A stretch of 22,362 bases of DNA from Desulfomonilaceae bacterium (GTDB taxonomy: Bacteria; Desulfobacterota; Desulfomonilia; Desulfomonilales; Desulfomonilaceae), in the NCBI GenBank assembly GCA_041662605.1, contig JBAZSD010000040.1:1-22362 (forward strand), in the 5' to 3' direction. Below, piece after piece: positions 1-8,029 of this stretch (its first letter is position 1; every line of letters begins with the position of its first letter). The notes beneath the pieces are model-generated. The model was not told where the DNA came from. It worked only from the letters and a program-made list of their open reading frames with translations, and searched no databases. A program made the translations under genes and the position numbers.

Positions 1-92
1 CCAACCAGGACCCCAAAACATAACAATCAGGATAATCTTAAAGGTTATTACCCCTGCTTCTATGAATGTATTGTACTAATGCGCCTGTGTCA

Positions 93-114
93 CTCGCGCA
101 CTCAACCGCGCGAG
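93..114. repeat. GC-rich stem-loop
   Basis: CTCGCGC (93-99) and GCGCGAG (108-114) are perfect complements around an 8-base loop. No T-run follows on either strand, so it does not look like a simple intrinsic terminator. Its role is unknown. Confidence 0.5.
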
Positions 115-551
115 ACTGAATGGTTACAACCAAAAGCAAATCCTCAGTTGAGTGGGGGGGAGAGTCAAGAGGGCTTTTTTCTCGCGATTTGTGGAGAGAT
201 GGATTAAAAGGCTGAGTCGTCTTAAGGATCCTCAACGGGCATGGGGTTTGGGGTGATGGTCGTAAACACCTGTCCTCTATGTTTGAACAGGCAGCTTACG
301 ATAGATGAACACAGGGCGAATAGGCATCCCCCTTCCAGGGTATTATTTTGCGCCGTACATGCTGGCAGTCCCCCACGATTCCTCCAGTTTCGAAACTGGA
401 ATTCGTTGCAGTGTTCTTGTAGCCCATGATATTATCTTTTTAAGCTCGACCGGTGTCTCCTGTGACAAAGCGTCTTTTTGCTAGAAACACTACACTACCG
501 GCCTGCGCGTGAAGCTCATTTATTACAAATCCTTAAACCACCAAAAAACAA

Positions 552-567
552 TTTTGCAAGAGGCTCA
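552..567 (+). repeat. Dispersed 16-bp repeat, copy 1
   Basis: TTTTGCAAGAGGCTCA occurs here and again, identically and in the same orientation, at 10328-10343. Both copies lie in gene-poor DNA upstream of a gene. The flanks are not clearly alike. Confidence 0.7.
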
Positions 568-571
568 TGAG

Positions 572-600
572 TGATCACCGATTCAAAGCGCCGCTATACT
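572..600 (+). promoter_or_regulatory. Possible sigma70 promoter of the binding-protein gene
   Basis: A TATACT hexamer at 595-600 is a good -10 box. A weak -35 candidate, TGATCA, lies 17 bases upstream at 572-577. The ribosome binding site AGGAGGG (611-617) follows closely, so the untranslated leader would be very short. The -35 match is poor. Confidence 0.35.
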
Positions 601-625
601 AGATGTCAACAGGAGGGAACAAATT

Positions 626-1846
626 ATGAAGAAACTATTCGTGATTGGCGCACTTGTGTTTCTAGTTGCGTCAGCCTTGGGTTCCGCCCAATCGGATGAC
701 AAGCCGATCAAACTGGGAGCTATGTTTATCAGCTCCGGCCCACTTGGTGGATACGGAATCAATGGGCAGCGAGCCATCACCATGGCTTTAGAGGAGATAA
801 ACTCCTCAGGAGGCCTACTTGGCAGAAAGCTGGAATTAGTTTTTGGCGACACTAAATTGAAGCCGGACGTCGCCGTCGCGCTTGCTGAGAAGTTTATCAA
901 TGAGGACAAGGTGGATTTTCTGATGGGTCCTACGTCCAGCGCCGTAGCGCTCTCTCTATCCGATGTCGCTCGAAAGCATAAGAAAATCCTCATAAACACA
1001 CAAGCCGCGACATATGTTCTGACCGGCGCCAAATTCAATCCATATCTGTTTAGCACCCTGAGCAACGTGATGATGCATTCTCGCGCAGGGGCCTATTACA
1101 TGGCATCTAAGCCGTGTAAACGGTGGATGTGTATTGCGCCGGACTATAATTACGGCCACGAATCCTGGGATTTGTTTAAGGAAAAACTCAAGGCGTTGAA
1201 GCCTGACGTAGAGATTGTAGGCGAAACGTTTCCCAAGCTAATGGCGCCTGACTATACAGCCAATATAGAGGAAATTTTAAAAGCCAAGCCGGATGGCGTT
1301 TGGTGCCCGCTTTGGGGGCAAGATGCCGTCAATTTCATCCGACAGGCAAAGCAATTCAAACTCTTCGACACGATTAGGTTCGCTTTTCCAGTAGGAGCAG
1401 CCCTGGAAACCGTTGTCCCGCTTGGCAAGGATACCCCCGACGGGCTGTTCATGGCGTCGAGGTATTTCTTCACTACTCCCGATTCGGTAGAGAACAAAGA
1501 GTTCGTAAAGAGATACTTCGAGAAATACAAGGAATACCCTGACTATATGGCTGAAGAGACTTACGCTGGCGTGTATTTCATCAAAGCGGCCGCGGAGCGA
1601 GCAGGTACTACAGACGCAGAGGCGATTATCAAAGCTGTCGAGCGGGAGCCTCTGGCCTGGCCGACTCCGGAGGGTTGGAAGATCATGAGGGGCGCCGATC
1701 ATCAAGTGGTAGAAGATGTGGTCTGGGGACAAACCAGTTACAGCGAAAAGTTTGGTTTCTCGATTCTCGTGAACATAGAGTCAATACAAGCTGAGCAGAT
1801 ATGCCGGACTCCCGAGGAACTCACCCAGGTAAACAGGAAACCCTAG
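626..1846 (+). CDS. ABC transporter substrate-binding protein, branched-chain amino acid/amide type
   Basis: A 406-residue periplasmic binding protein of the Leu/Ile/Val-binding (Peripla_BP_6) family. A Sec signal peptide is clear: KK at the start, a hydrophobic core from about residue 4, and probable cleavage near residues 20-23 after GSAQS. The mature start, with IKLGAMFISSGPLGGYG followed by G-rAitmAleEIN and a GGLLGRKLELV stretch, is the classic start of this family. The segment PTSSAVALSLSDVARKHKK forms the usual first-lobe ligand edge. The length fits the family. The start is fixed by AGGAGGG eight bases upstream. No permease or ATPase gene adjoins it, so it is an orphan binding protein that may feed a transporter elsewhere or act as a sensor. 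The ligand (amino acid, amide, urea or aromatic acid) cannot be told from sequence. Confidence 0.9.
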   Translation: MKKLFVIGALVFLVASALGSAQSDDKPIKLGAMFISSGPLGGYGINGQRAITMALEEINSSGGLLGRKLELVFGDTKLKPDVAVALAEKFINEDKVDFLMGPTSSAVALSLSDVARKHKKILINTQAATYVLTGAKFNPYLFSTLSNVMMHSRAGAYYMASKPCKRWMCIAPDYNYGHESWDLFKEKLKALKPDVEIVGETFPKLMAPDYTANIEEILKAKPDGVWCPLWGQDAVNFIRQAKQFKLFDTIRFAFPVGAALETVVPLGKDTPDGLFMASRYFFTTPDSVENKEFVKRYFEKYKEYPDYMAEETYAGVYFIKAAAERAGTTDAEAIIKAVEREPLAWPTPEGWKIMRGADHQVVEDVVWGQTSYSEKFGFSILVNIESIQAEQICRTPEELTQVNRKP

Positions 1847-1864
1847 GCGCATCCTGAGGTCCTT

Positions 1865-1948
1865 AAGGCGATAGAACATATACCTTTTTTTTTGTAAATA
1901 TATGGCCGTTTTGTTCTCCGAGGCCGCACGAGCCTATTCTATCGTTTT
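1865..1948 (+). ncRNA. Candidate three-way-junction RNA structure or complex terminator
   Basis: Reading the plus strand, 1865-1876 pairs with 1937-1948 over 12 bases including two G-U pairs (CGATAGAA with TTCTATCG at the core). Inside it CATATA (1877-1882) pairs with TATATG (1899-1904), and AGGC (1921-1924) pairs with GCCT (1932-1935). The outer stem closes one base after the inner hairpin and ends in TTTT. The element starts 18 bases after the stop codon of the binding-protein gene. It may be a 3' untranslated structure, a terminator or a small RNA. The pairing was read by eye; no folding was run. Confidence 0.35.
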
Positions 1949-2030
1949 AGTTAGCTTCTTGCCGTTGTTATCAACTGCGAAAGTTGAGAAAGTAACTGAT
2001 GAAATAATTCACGATCAATCGATATAGGAC

Positions 2031-2071
2031 TGTGCGCCGATCATGTACCAAATGTACAGAGTTGGCGCACA
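2031..2071. repeat. Symmetric 41-bp interrupted dyad
   Basis: TGTGCGCC (2031-2038) and GGCGCACA (2064-2071) form the outer arms, TGTAC (2044-2048) and GTACA (2054-2058) the inner arms. Spacers are five bases on each side and the central loop is five bases. It could be a DNA operator for a dimeric protein or an RNA hairpin. It lies between convergent genes and has no trailing T-run. Confidence 0.55.
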
Positions 2072-2280
2072 CTATTCGAAAGTGACTTCTGTTATTCTAA
2101 ACTTTAAGAGTTAGACTTCACCTGACAATTTTGTGTCTCCAGATGAGATCTCGTCGCGATTTCCCAGCGGCAACATGTTTAACGTCCATGAGCGTTTGCG
2201 TATTAGCTCAGGGGACAAGCTAGTGGGATATGCCTTCCAAATAAGTCAGTTCGTTAATCACCGGCCAACCAACAACAAAC

Positions 2281-2844
2281 TTATTCCTTCCCTCCATGAG
2301 CCTTGAGGATATTCAGCATTTCACTGTTACCCTTCTTGGCCGCCAAATCGAGCGCTGACCATCCGGCGTTGTTCTTAGCGTTAACATCCGCTCCTTTGTC
2401 CAGAAGAAGCCGTAGTAATTTAAGGTTACCACCGCTAGTAGCCAACATCAAAGCAGTGATACCATCCTTATTCTTGGCGTTTACGTCAGCCCCTTTATCC
2501 AGAAGAGATTTGACCACTTCGAGGTTACCGTTCCCACAAGCCATTATCAGGGCCGTGTAACCACCATTGCTCTTGTCATTGACATCCGCTCCTTTATTCA
2601 AAAGAAACTTAACGACCTCAGGGGCGCCTTCATAAGAAGCCATCATCAGAGCTGTCACCCCATTGTCCGACTTGGTGTTTATGTCCGCTCCTTTGTCAAG
2701 GAGCTGTTTGGCTTCGTCCCAATGACCTTGTGTAAAAGCCGCCACAAATTGGTGATTAGTATCAGCAGCTATAACTAAACTTACGCCAGACACCAAAAAG
2801 ATTACAAATGCCATCAAAATGCCTGACATGAAAACTCTGGACAT
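2281..2844 (-). CDS. Secreted ankyrin-repeat protein
   Basis: A 187-residue protein with an N-terminal Sec signal peptide: a hydrophobic stretch at about residues 8-25 ending in VIA, probable cleavage before ADTN. The rest consists of about five ankyrin repeats (from about residue 30 to the end). Three central copies carry the hallmark T-A-L-M/I at the helix start and LLxKGADVNxK at the hairpin. The last copy ends at LKAHG. Ankyrin repeats are protein-binding scaffolds; small periplasmic ankyrin proteins are common in Proteobacteria, but their partners are mostly unknown. The start is supported by AGGGAGGT upstream on the minus strand. It is convergent with the binding-protein gene and divergent from the kinase gene, sharing a 220-base intergenic region with it. 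A periplasmic role is inferred. Confidence 0.88.
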   Translation of the reverse strand: MSRVFMSGILMAFVIFLVSGVSLVIAADTNHQFVAAFTQGHWDEAKQLLDKGADINTKSDNGVTALMMASYEGAPEVVKFLLNKGADVNDKSNGGYTALIMACGNGNLEVVKSLLDKGADVNAKNKDGITALMLATSGGNLKLLRLLLDKGADVNAKNNAGWSALDLAAKKGNSEMLNILKAHGGKE

Positions 2845-2877
2845 TTCATGACCTCCCTATCGAAATTTTATTCATTC

Positions 2878-2910
2878 GGAGCGTCTGTCGCTCCAGAATA
2901 AATATTTATT
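2878..2910 (-). promoter_or_regulatory. Hairpin plus AT palindrome upstream of the ankyrin gene
   Basis: GGAGCG (2878-2883) and CGCTCC (2889-2894) form a hairpin with a five-base loop, 34 bases upstream of the ankyrin start codon. Next to it is a perfect 14-bp palindrome, AATAAATATTTATT (2897-2910). The arrangement fits an operator or promoter region with a leader hairpin, but no clear promoter hexamer pair was identified. Confidence 0.35.
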
Positions 2911-2953
2911 ACCATATGATTTGTCGAAGCATTTGCCTAGCCCGATTCAACCT

Positions 2954-2971
2954 GACCGTGATCGACCGTGA
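2954..2971. repeat. Tandem octamer GACCGTGA
   Basis: GACCGTGA occurs at 2954-2961 and 2964-2971, exactly ten bases apart (one helical turn), about 95 bases upstream of the kinase start. That spacing suits cooperative binding by a regulator, but chance is possible. Confidence 0.3.
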
Positions 2972-3066
2972 GGAAATACGACGGTTTCTGACAAGGTCTG
3001 GCGTTACATTCGGGGAACAGCCGTGATAAGATTCATCTGTAACTTTGATTCTATCCGAGGTCCACC

Positions 3067-6000
3067 ATGACTGACCCGAACCATTTCCCCGTTGAAGAAG
3101 AAACGTTGGCCATCGGCACGGAGGTAGCCCACCCAAAGAACGGTCCTGCTCAATCTGAATTGCAGGAAAGAATCCTGGAATTTGAACGATTCAATCGCCT
3201 GGTCATGGCTAGGGAACAGCGGATTCTTGACCTGAAGAAAGAAGCCAACGAGTTGGCTCGGGCTGCCGGAAAACCAGCTCCGTATGGCTCCTTGGACCGG
3301 ATCGAAAAAGATGAGGTCTTGGACAATCTGGTCCAGACCATGAAGGACCGAGACGCCGTCTCAGGAGGGGAACCTGAAGAATTGAAGGCAGAGGACTTAT
3401 TGAATGCTGAGGATTTGCAGACCCTTCTTGCCCACTTCTGCGACGCGGTCGGGGTCGCCTCAGCTATATCAGACCTTAAAGGCAACCTGCTGGCATTCGC
3501 AAACTTTCGACGAGCTTGCACCCAATTCCATCGCGCTGGCGAAGTTTCCGCTCAACGCTGTGCCGAAAGTGACGCAATACTTGGTTCCAGACTCGAGGAA
3601 GGTCAGGATTTCACCATTTATCAATGCAAAAATGGTCTGACGGACGCGGCCGCGCCGCTGATCATAGACGGGAAGCACCTGGCCAATATTCTCATCGGCC
3701 AGTTCCACCTGCAGGAACCTGATCTGGAGTTCTTCCGTCGTCAGGCTAGAGACCTCGGTTACGATGAAGAGGATTATTTGGCTTCCATCAAGGAAGTGCC
3801 AATGATGTCCGAGGAGAAGCTGCCCAGCATTCTCGGCTTCTTGTCGGGCTTCGCCAAAATCGTGGGCACCCTCACGTTAGACAGAATTCGCGCTTCACGG
3901 GCAGCAGAGGACCTAAAAAAGAGAGCCGAGGAACTGCGCCGCAGCCAGGCCGCAGCTCTGAGCCTGGCCGAGGATGCGGAAATAGCTCGCAGCGAAATCG
4001 CGCGATACAAGGATCATCTGGAGCAGTTGGTAAAAGATCGCACGGAAGAGCTTCGAGTTTCCGAAGAACGCACCAGGCTGCTTCTTGAGTCTGTAGACGA
4101 GGGAATCATCGGTGTGAGCGTAGACGGTGAGATGACTTTTATCAATAATGCGGCTTGCCGGATGCTCGGATATTCGCCGGATGAATTCGAGAGCAAGGAA
4201 CTTCACAGCCTGATTCAATATGCTCATGAGGATGGTTCTCCATATCCGCAAGAAGATTGTCCTATGCGCAAGTCTATTGCAGGTGGAACCGCCAGCCATA
4301 TCGACAATGAAGTGCTTTGGCGAAAAAATGGTACCAGTTTTCCCGTAGCTTATTCCAGCAACCCTGTTCACAAGGACGGCTCTCTCGTCGGATCGGTCAT
4401 CACTTTCAGCGATATTACCGCCCGCAAGCTCGCTGAAGAGCAAGTGCGCCGCGCCAAGGAGATTGCTGAGGAAGCCACCAAAGCGAAATCTGATTTTCTG
4501 GCAAACATGAGTCACGAGATCAGGACTCCTATGAATGCGGTGATCGGAATGGCGCACTTGGCGCTTCAGACTGAGCTGACTCCCAAGCAGGCGGACTATC
4601 TGACGAAAATACAGCGCTCCGCACACTCGCTTCTGGGGATCATCAATGACATCCTGGATTTCTCCAAGATCGAAGCAGGTAAGTTGGAAATGGAGTCGGT
4701 GGATTTCAGTTTGGACGAAGTCCTGGACAATGTATCTACAGTGGTGGGACTGAAGGTTCATGAAAAACAACTGGAATTCCTGATGGATACCCCGCAGGAT
4801 GTGCCCCTTGCCCTGGTAGGTGACCCTCTCAGGCTGGGGCAGGTTCTGATCAATCTGTGCAATAACGCTGTCAAATTCACGGAACAGGGTGAGATCGTTA
4901 TCTCTACCAGACTATTGGAAAAACAAGACGAATGGGTCATGCTCCAGTTTTCTGTTCGAGACACTGGCGTCGGCTTGACGCAAGAGCAGAAAGGTAAACT
5001 ATTTCAAGCCTTTAGTCAGGCAGACATGTCCACCACTAGAAAATATGGAGGTACCGGCCTAGGTCTGACTATCTCCAAACGGTTGGTCACCATGATGGGA
5101 GGGGAGATCGGGGTCGAAAGTGAAGCTGGAAAAGGGAGCGAGTTCATATTCACGGCAAAATTCGGATTAGCGAGGAAATTCTCAAGGAGGCGTCTCGAAC
5201 CATCAGTCGATCTGCGGGGAATGCGGGTGTTGGTGATTGACGATAATGCGTCATCCAGAGAAATCCTGAAATCTTTGCTGGAAACGATGAGTTTTGAAGT
5301 AACCGTTGCAGCTTCGGCCGAGGAAGGAATAGAGGAGTTGGAAAAAGAGGCAAACACCCTTCCATATAGACTCGTGCTTATGGACTGGAAGATGCCTGGT
5401 ATGGACGGGATCAAGGCAACCGAACTGATCAAAAATCTTCCGAGTCTCCCCCAGAAACCCAAGGTTATCATAGCGACGGCGTATGGTCGTGAAGAGGTTA
5501 TGCAGAGATCCGAGAAAGTGGGGGTCGATGGCTTCCTGCTTAAACCCGTAGGTCAGTCCGTACTTTTTGATTCCATCATGATCGCCTTGGGGAAGGAAGC
5601 CCAAGAATGTCAGACCGTGAAGCGGGTGAGCGGCAGAGATGAGGAAGAGCTGAGAAAGATTCGCGGAGCAAGGGTATTGTTGGCAGAGGACAATGAAATC
5701 AACCAACAGGTTGCTGAGGAAATTTTACAGCAGGCTGGATTGGTTGTACGAATTGCCAGCAATGGTAAAGAGGCAGTGGAGATGGTCAAAGCGGGGAATT
5801 TTGATGTGGTGCTTATGGATTTACAAATGCCTGTGATGGGAGGATTTGAGGCCACCCAGGAGATTCGAGGGGATGAAAGGTTTCAAGATTTGCCGATCAT
5901 CGCCATGACCGCCCACGCCATGGGGGGTGACCGCGAAAAAAGTATTGAAGCGGGCATGAATGATCATTTGACCAAGCCCATTGATCCGGATCAACTCATC

Positions 6001-6705
6001 TCTGAGCTGGTAAAATGGGTCAAGCCGGGCAATCGGGGAACATCTGAAGGTTTGTATGAGTCGTCGAGTGAGAGCAAGAAGGTACAGAATATCCTGCCTG
6101 CCGAGTTACCAGGCATTTCCATAGCATCCGGGCTTGGACGGGTAGCCGGAAACAGGCGGCTCTATACGAAGCTCCTCTGCAAGTTCAAGGACGGACAGGA
6201 AAACGCGGTTGACCAAATCAAAGCCGCTCTCCAAGAGGACGACGTGGAGACGGCAGCCCGGCTTGCTCACACGGTTAAGGGTGTTTCCGGAAACCTCGGT
6301 GGAGACAACCTTTACCAGGCTGCGGCCGAGTTGGAGAAGGCCATCAAGGAAGGCAAAAACCTGGATCTCGTAATGGCAGAGTTCGAATCTCAGTTGAACG
6401 TCGTGATAGATGGGATAAGAGTAGTCGAGGAAAGACTGACCGCCCAACAGTCACCTGAGGATTCTGGGACGGAGGCGCCTGTCGATAAGGAAGCGGTAAA
6501 AACTCTTCTTCAGGAAATGGCCCAGCTTCTGGAGAGTGATCTGACCGAAGCTATGAACCGACTTGAAGCTTTGAATCGGCTCCTGGCGAATTCATCGGTT
6601 AAGGAGGAGTTCAAACGTCTGGAAAAACAAATAGAAAGCTTCGATACGGACACTGCTTTGAAAACTCTGGAAACCATCGCCGGCAAGCTGGAAATAGAGC
6701 TATAG
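3067..6705 (+). CDS. PocR-PAS hybrid sensor histidine kinase with two receivers and Hpt
   Basis: A 1212-residue phosphorelay kinase. Order: an N-terminal region with a charged helix (about 25-65); a PocR-type ligand-sensing domain (about 111-275) with the conserved cysteines in RACTQF, QRCAESD and YQCKNGL and a GQF strand; a coiled coil (about 280-335); a PAS domain (about 335-451); a HisKA dimerisation domain with SHEIRTP, phospho-acceptor His483; an ATPase domain with N box (about 595), DTGVGL (about 632) and GGTGLGL (about 661); receiver 1 (acidic Asp725/Asp726, acceptor Asp773); receiver 2 (Glu874/Asp875, acceptor Asp918); an Hpt domain with AHTVKG, His1068; and a charged helical tail. 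No membrane segment is seen, so the signal is probably a cytoplasmic small molecule, as PocR domains often bind hydrocarbon or diol compounds. The start is supported by GAGG six bases upstream. It is followed after 11 bases by a response regulator, which implies an operon. Confidence 0.93.
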   Translation: MTDPNHFPVEEETLAIGTEVAHPKNGPAQSELQERILEFERFNRLVMAREQRILDLKKEANELARAAGKPAPYGSLDRIEKDEVLDNLVQTMKDRDAVSGGEPEELKAEDLLNAEDLQTLLAHFCDAVGVASAISDLKGNLLAFANFRRACTQFHRAGEVSAQRCAESDAILGSRLEEGQDFTIYQCKNGLTDAAAPLIIDGKHLANILIGQFHLQEPDLEFFRRQARDLGYDEEDYLASIKEVPMMSEEKLPSILGFLSGFAKIVGTLTLDRIRASRAAEDLKKRAEELRRSQAAALSLAEDAEIARSEIARYKDHLEQLVKDRTEELRVSEERTRLLLESVDEGIIGVSVDGEMTFINNAACRMLGYSPDEFESKELHSLIQYAHEDGSPYPQEDCPMRKSIAGGTASHIDNEVLWRKNGTSFPVAYSSNPVHKDGSLVGSVITFSDITARKLAEEQVRRAKEIAEEATKAKSDFLANMSHEIRTPMNAVIGMAHLALQTELTPKQADYLTKIQRSAHSLLGIINDILDFSKIEAGKLEMESVDFSLDEVLDNVSTVVGLKVHEKQLEFLMDTPQDVPLALVGDPLRLGQVLINLCNNAVKFTEQGEIVISTRLLEKQDEWVMLQFSVRDTGVGLTQEQKGKLFQAFSQADMSTTRKYGGTGLGLTISKRLVTMMGGEIGVESEAGKGSEFIFTAKFGLARKFSRRRLEPSVDLRGMRVLVIDDNASSREILKSLLETMSFEVTVAASAEEGIEELEKEANTLPYRLVLMDWKMPGMDGIKATELIKNLPSLPQKPKVIIATAYGREEVMQRSEKVGVDGFLLKPVGQSVLFDSIMIALGKEAQECQTVKRVSGRDEEELRKIRGARVLLAEDNEINQQVAEEILQQAGLVVRIASNGKEAVEMVKAGNFDVVLMDLQMPVMGGFEATQEIRGDERFQDLPIIAMTAHAMGGDREKSIEAGMNDHLTKPIDPDQLISELVKWVKPGNRGTSEGLYESSSESKKVQNILPAELPGISIASGLGRVAGNRRLYTKLLCKFKDGQENAVDQIKAALQEDDVETAARLAHTVKGVSGNLGGDNLYQAAAELEKAIKEGKNLDLVMAEFESQLNVVIDGIRVVEERLTAQQSPEDSGTEAPVDKEAVKTLLQEMAQLLESDLTEAMNRLEALNRLLANSSVKEEFKRLEKQIESFDTDTALKTLETIAGKLEIEL

Positions 6706-6716
6706 GATAGGAAAAC

Positions 6717-7895
6717 ATGGTGGAAGGTGGTCGAAAACCCAAGGTTCTGATTGTGGATGACACGCCGGAAAACATCCAGGTGCTGATGGAGACATTGAAG
6801 GATCAGTATACCATTGTGGCGGCAATTAACGGAGAGAAGGCGCTCAAAATGGCTGTGGCGGAACCGAGGCCTGATCTCATTCTATTGGATATCATGATGC
6901 CGGGAATGGATGGATACGAGGTCTGCCGTAGACTCAAAGGTGACGAGCAGACGCAACACATCCCAATCATCTTTGTAACGGCCAAGACCGAAGTGGAAGA
7001 CGAAACCCTGGGGTTTGAGCTGGGCGCAATGGACTATATCAGCAAGCCGTTCCGCATTCCTGTGGTAAAAGCCAGGGTCAAGGCCCATCTGGAGCTAAAG
7101 ATACTGCGTGACCTCGAGGAATTTCAGCGGGCGAAACTCGAAAACGTCCTTGGGATTCTCAACAGCGAACTTGCTGAGGCTGCCGATTACGTCAAATTCC
7201 TCTTGCCTCAGCCCATTACAGAGGGACCAGTGATGACAGACTGGCGTTTTGTGCCTTCAACGACCCTTGGGGGAGATTCGTTAGGATACCACTGGCTCGA
7301 TGAAGATTCGTTAGCGATTTACCTGATTGACGTATGCGGACATGGTGTGGGAGCAGCGCTCCATTCAGTGTCTGTGCTCAATGTTCTCCGTTCCAGGAAC
7401 TTGCCGAATGTTGATTTTAGGAGACCCGAACAGATTCTAGCGAGCCTCAATGCCGTTTTTCCCATGGCTGACCACAGGGACATGTATTTTACCATGTGGT
7501 ACGGCGTGTACAAACCCTCTTCTCGCCTTTTGACCTATGCCAGCGCAGGCCATCCACCGGCCCTGTTGATACAGGACACAACCGGGAACGGCTCGGAGAT
7601 TAGAGAACTGAGAACGCCGAACCTGTTCCTGGGCGCCATGGAGGGCATTGATTTCGAATATGACGAGGTTGAAATCAAACCTGGGGCTAGACTTTATGTC
7701 TTTAGCGATGGCGTATATGAAATCATGGATGAAAACGGTCCTTGTTGGGATTTTGAGGGCTTGAAGGCCTACCTGAAAGATTCAGGCGCCGGAGGTAAAT
7801 CGATTATGGACGATCTATTGGCGGCCGTAAGGCAAATCGCAGGCTCGGAAACTCTTGAAGATGATGTCTCTATCCTGGAGATAAGGATACCCTGA
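6717..7895 (+). CDS. Response regulator with SpoIIE/PP2C-type serine phosphatase output
   Basis: A 392-residue protein. Residues 8-125 form a receiver: acidic Asp14/Asp15, phospho-acceptor Asp58 in LLDIMMPGMDG, and Lys110 in SKPF. A helical linker (about 125-160) leads to a PP2C-like SpoIIE/RsbU domain. Its metal-binding aspartates are visible as GGDS (Asp187), DVCGHG (Asp205), FSDG (Asp331) and DDVS (Asp382/383), so it should be active. Such regulators usually dephosphorylate an anti-sigma-factor antagonist to switch on a general stress or biofilm response; no antagonist or anti-sigma kinase gene is in the window. The gene begins 11 bases after the hybrid kinase and is probably co-transcribed and its phosphorelay target (inference). 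The first half of its receiver is almost identical to that of the next gene. Confidence 0.92.
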   Translation: MVEGGRKPKVLIVDDTPENIQVLMETLKDQYTIVAAINGEKALKMAVAEPRPDLILLDIMMPGMDGYEVCRRLKGDEQTQHIPIIFVTAKTEVEDETLGFELGAMDYISKPFRIPVVKARVKAHLELKILRDLEEFQRAKLENVLGILNSELAEAADYVKFLLPQPITEGPVMTDWRFVPSTTLGGDSLGYHWLDEDSLAIYLIDVCGHGVGAALHSVSVLNVLRSRNLPNVDFRRPEQILASLNAVFPMADHRDMYFTMWYGVYKPSSRLLTYASAGHPPALLIQDTTGNGSEIRELRTPNLFLGAMEGIDFEYDEVEIKPGARLYVFSDGVYEIMDENGPCWDFEGLKAYLKDSGAGGKSIMDDLLAAVRQIAGSETLEDDVSILEIRIP

Positions 7896-7972
7896 AGAAA
7901 CGGGTACCATAGCTTTACCGATCAGATCTTCTCCAGAGCATGGTTACATATAGATTGAATCGTTCGGTCCCT

Positions 7973-8001
7973 CAGGGCAGAAGCTCCTCAATCTTCCTGA
8001 G
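7973..8001 (+). repeat. Inverted repeat between the two response regulators
   Basis: CTCAGG (7973-7978) and CCTGAG (7996-8001) flank a 17-base loop in the 134-base gap before the cyclase gene. It lies just upstream of the ribosome binding site and could be an attenuator, operator or mRNA-processing structure. No T-run follows. Confidence 0.3.
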
Positions 8002-8029
8002 CGGACGCGTACCATAAGGAGGTATTTAG

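Larger units (their letters stand above)
1..625. other. Gene-poor leader region
   Basis: No convincing gene is seen. Two short open frames (about 65 and 62 codons) have no recognisable similarity, no good ribosome binding site and atypical composition. The stretch holds a GC-rich stem-loop (93-114), a copy of a 16-bp dispersed repeat (552-567) and, at its end, the promoter and ribosome binding site of the binding-protein gene. Confidence 0.6.
1847..2280. other. Convergent intergenic region with two structured elements
   Basis: This 434-base gap lies between the 3' ends of two convergent genes. No coding frame is supported. It contains a nested inverted-repeat structure at 1865-1948, a smaller hairpin (TCAACT near 1969, AGTTGA) and a symmetric dyad at 2031-2071. 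The rest is featureless to me. Confidence 0.6.

Noticed and set aside
241..429. 62-codon open frame on the plus strand
   Set aside because: No ribosome binding site, odd composition rich in Cys, Pro and Arg, and no family resemblance.
583..1732. Long minus-strand frames opposite the binding-protein gene
   Set aside because: They are shadows of a well-supported gene and have no features of their own.
2031..2071. Dyad as a rho-independent terminator
   Set aside because: No T-run follows on either strand, and the internal mismatched spacers are unlike intrinsic terminators.
3913..4770. 285-codon minus-strand frame within the kinase gene
   Set aside because: It lies wholly opposite conserved kinase domains and shows no domain of its own.
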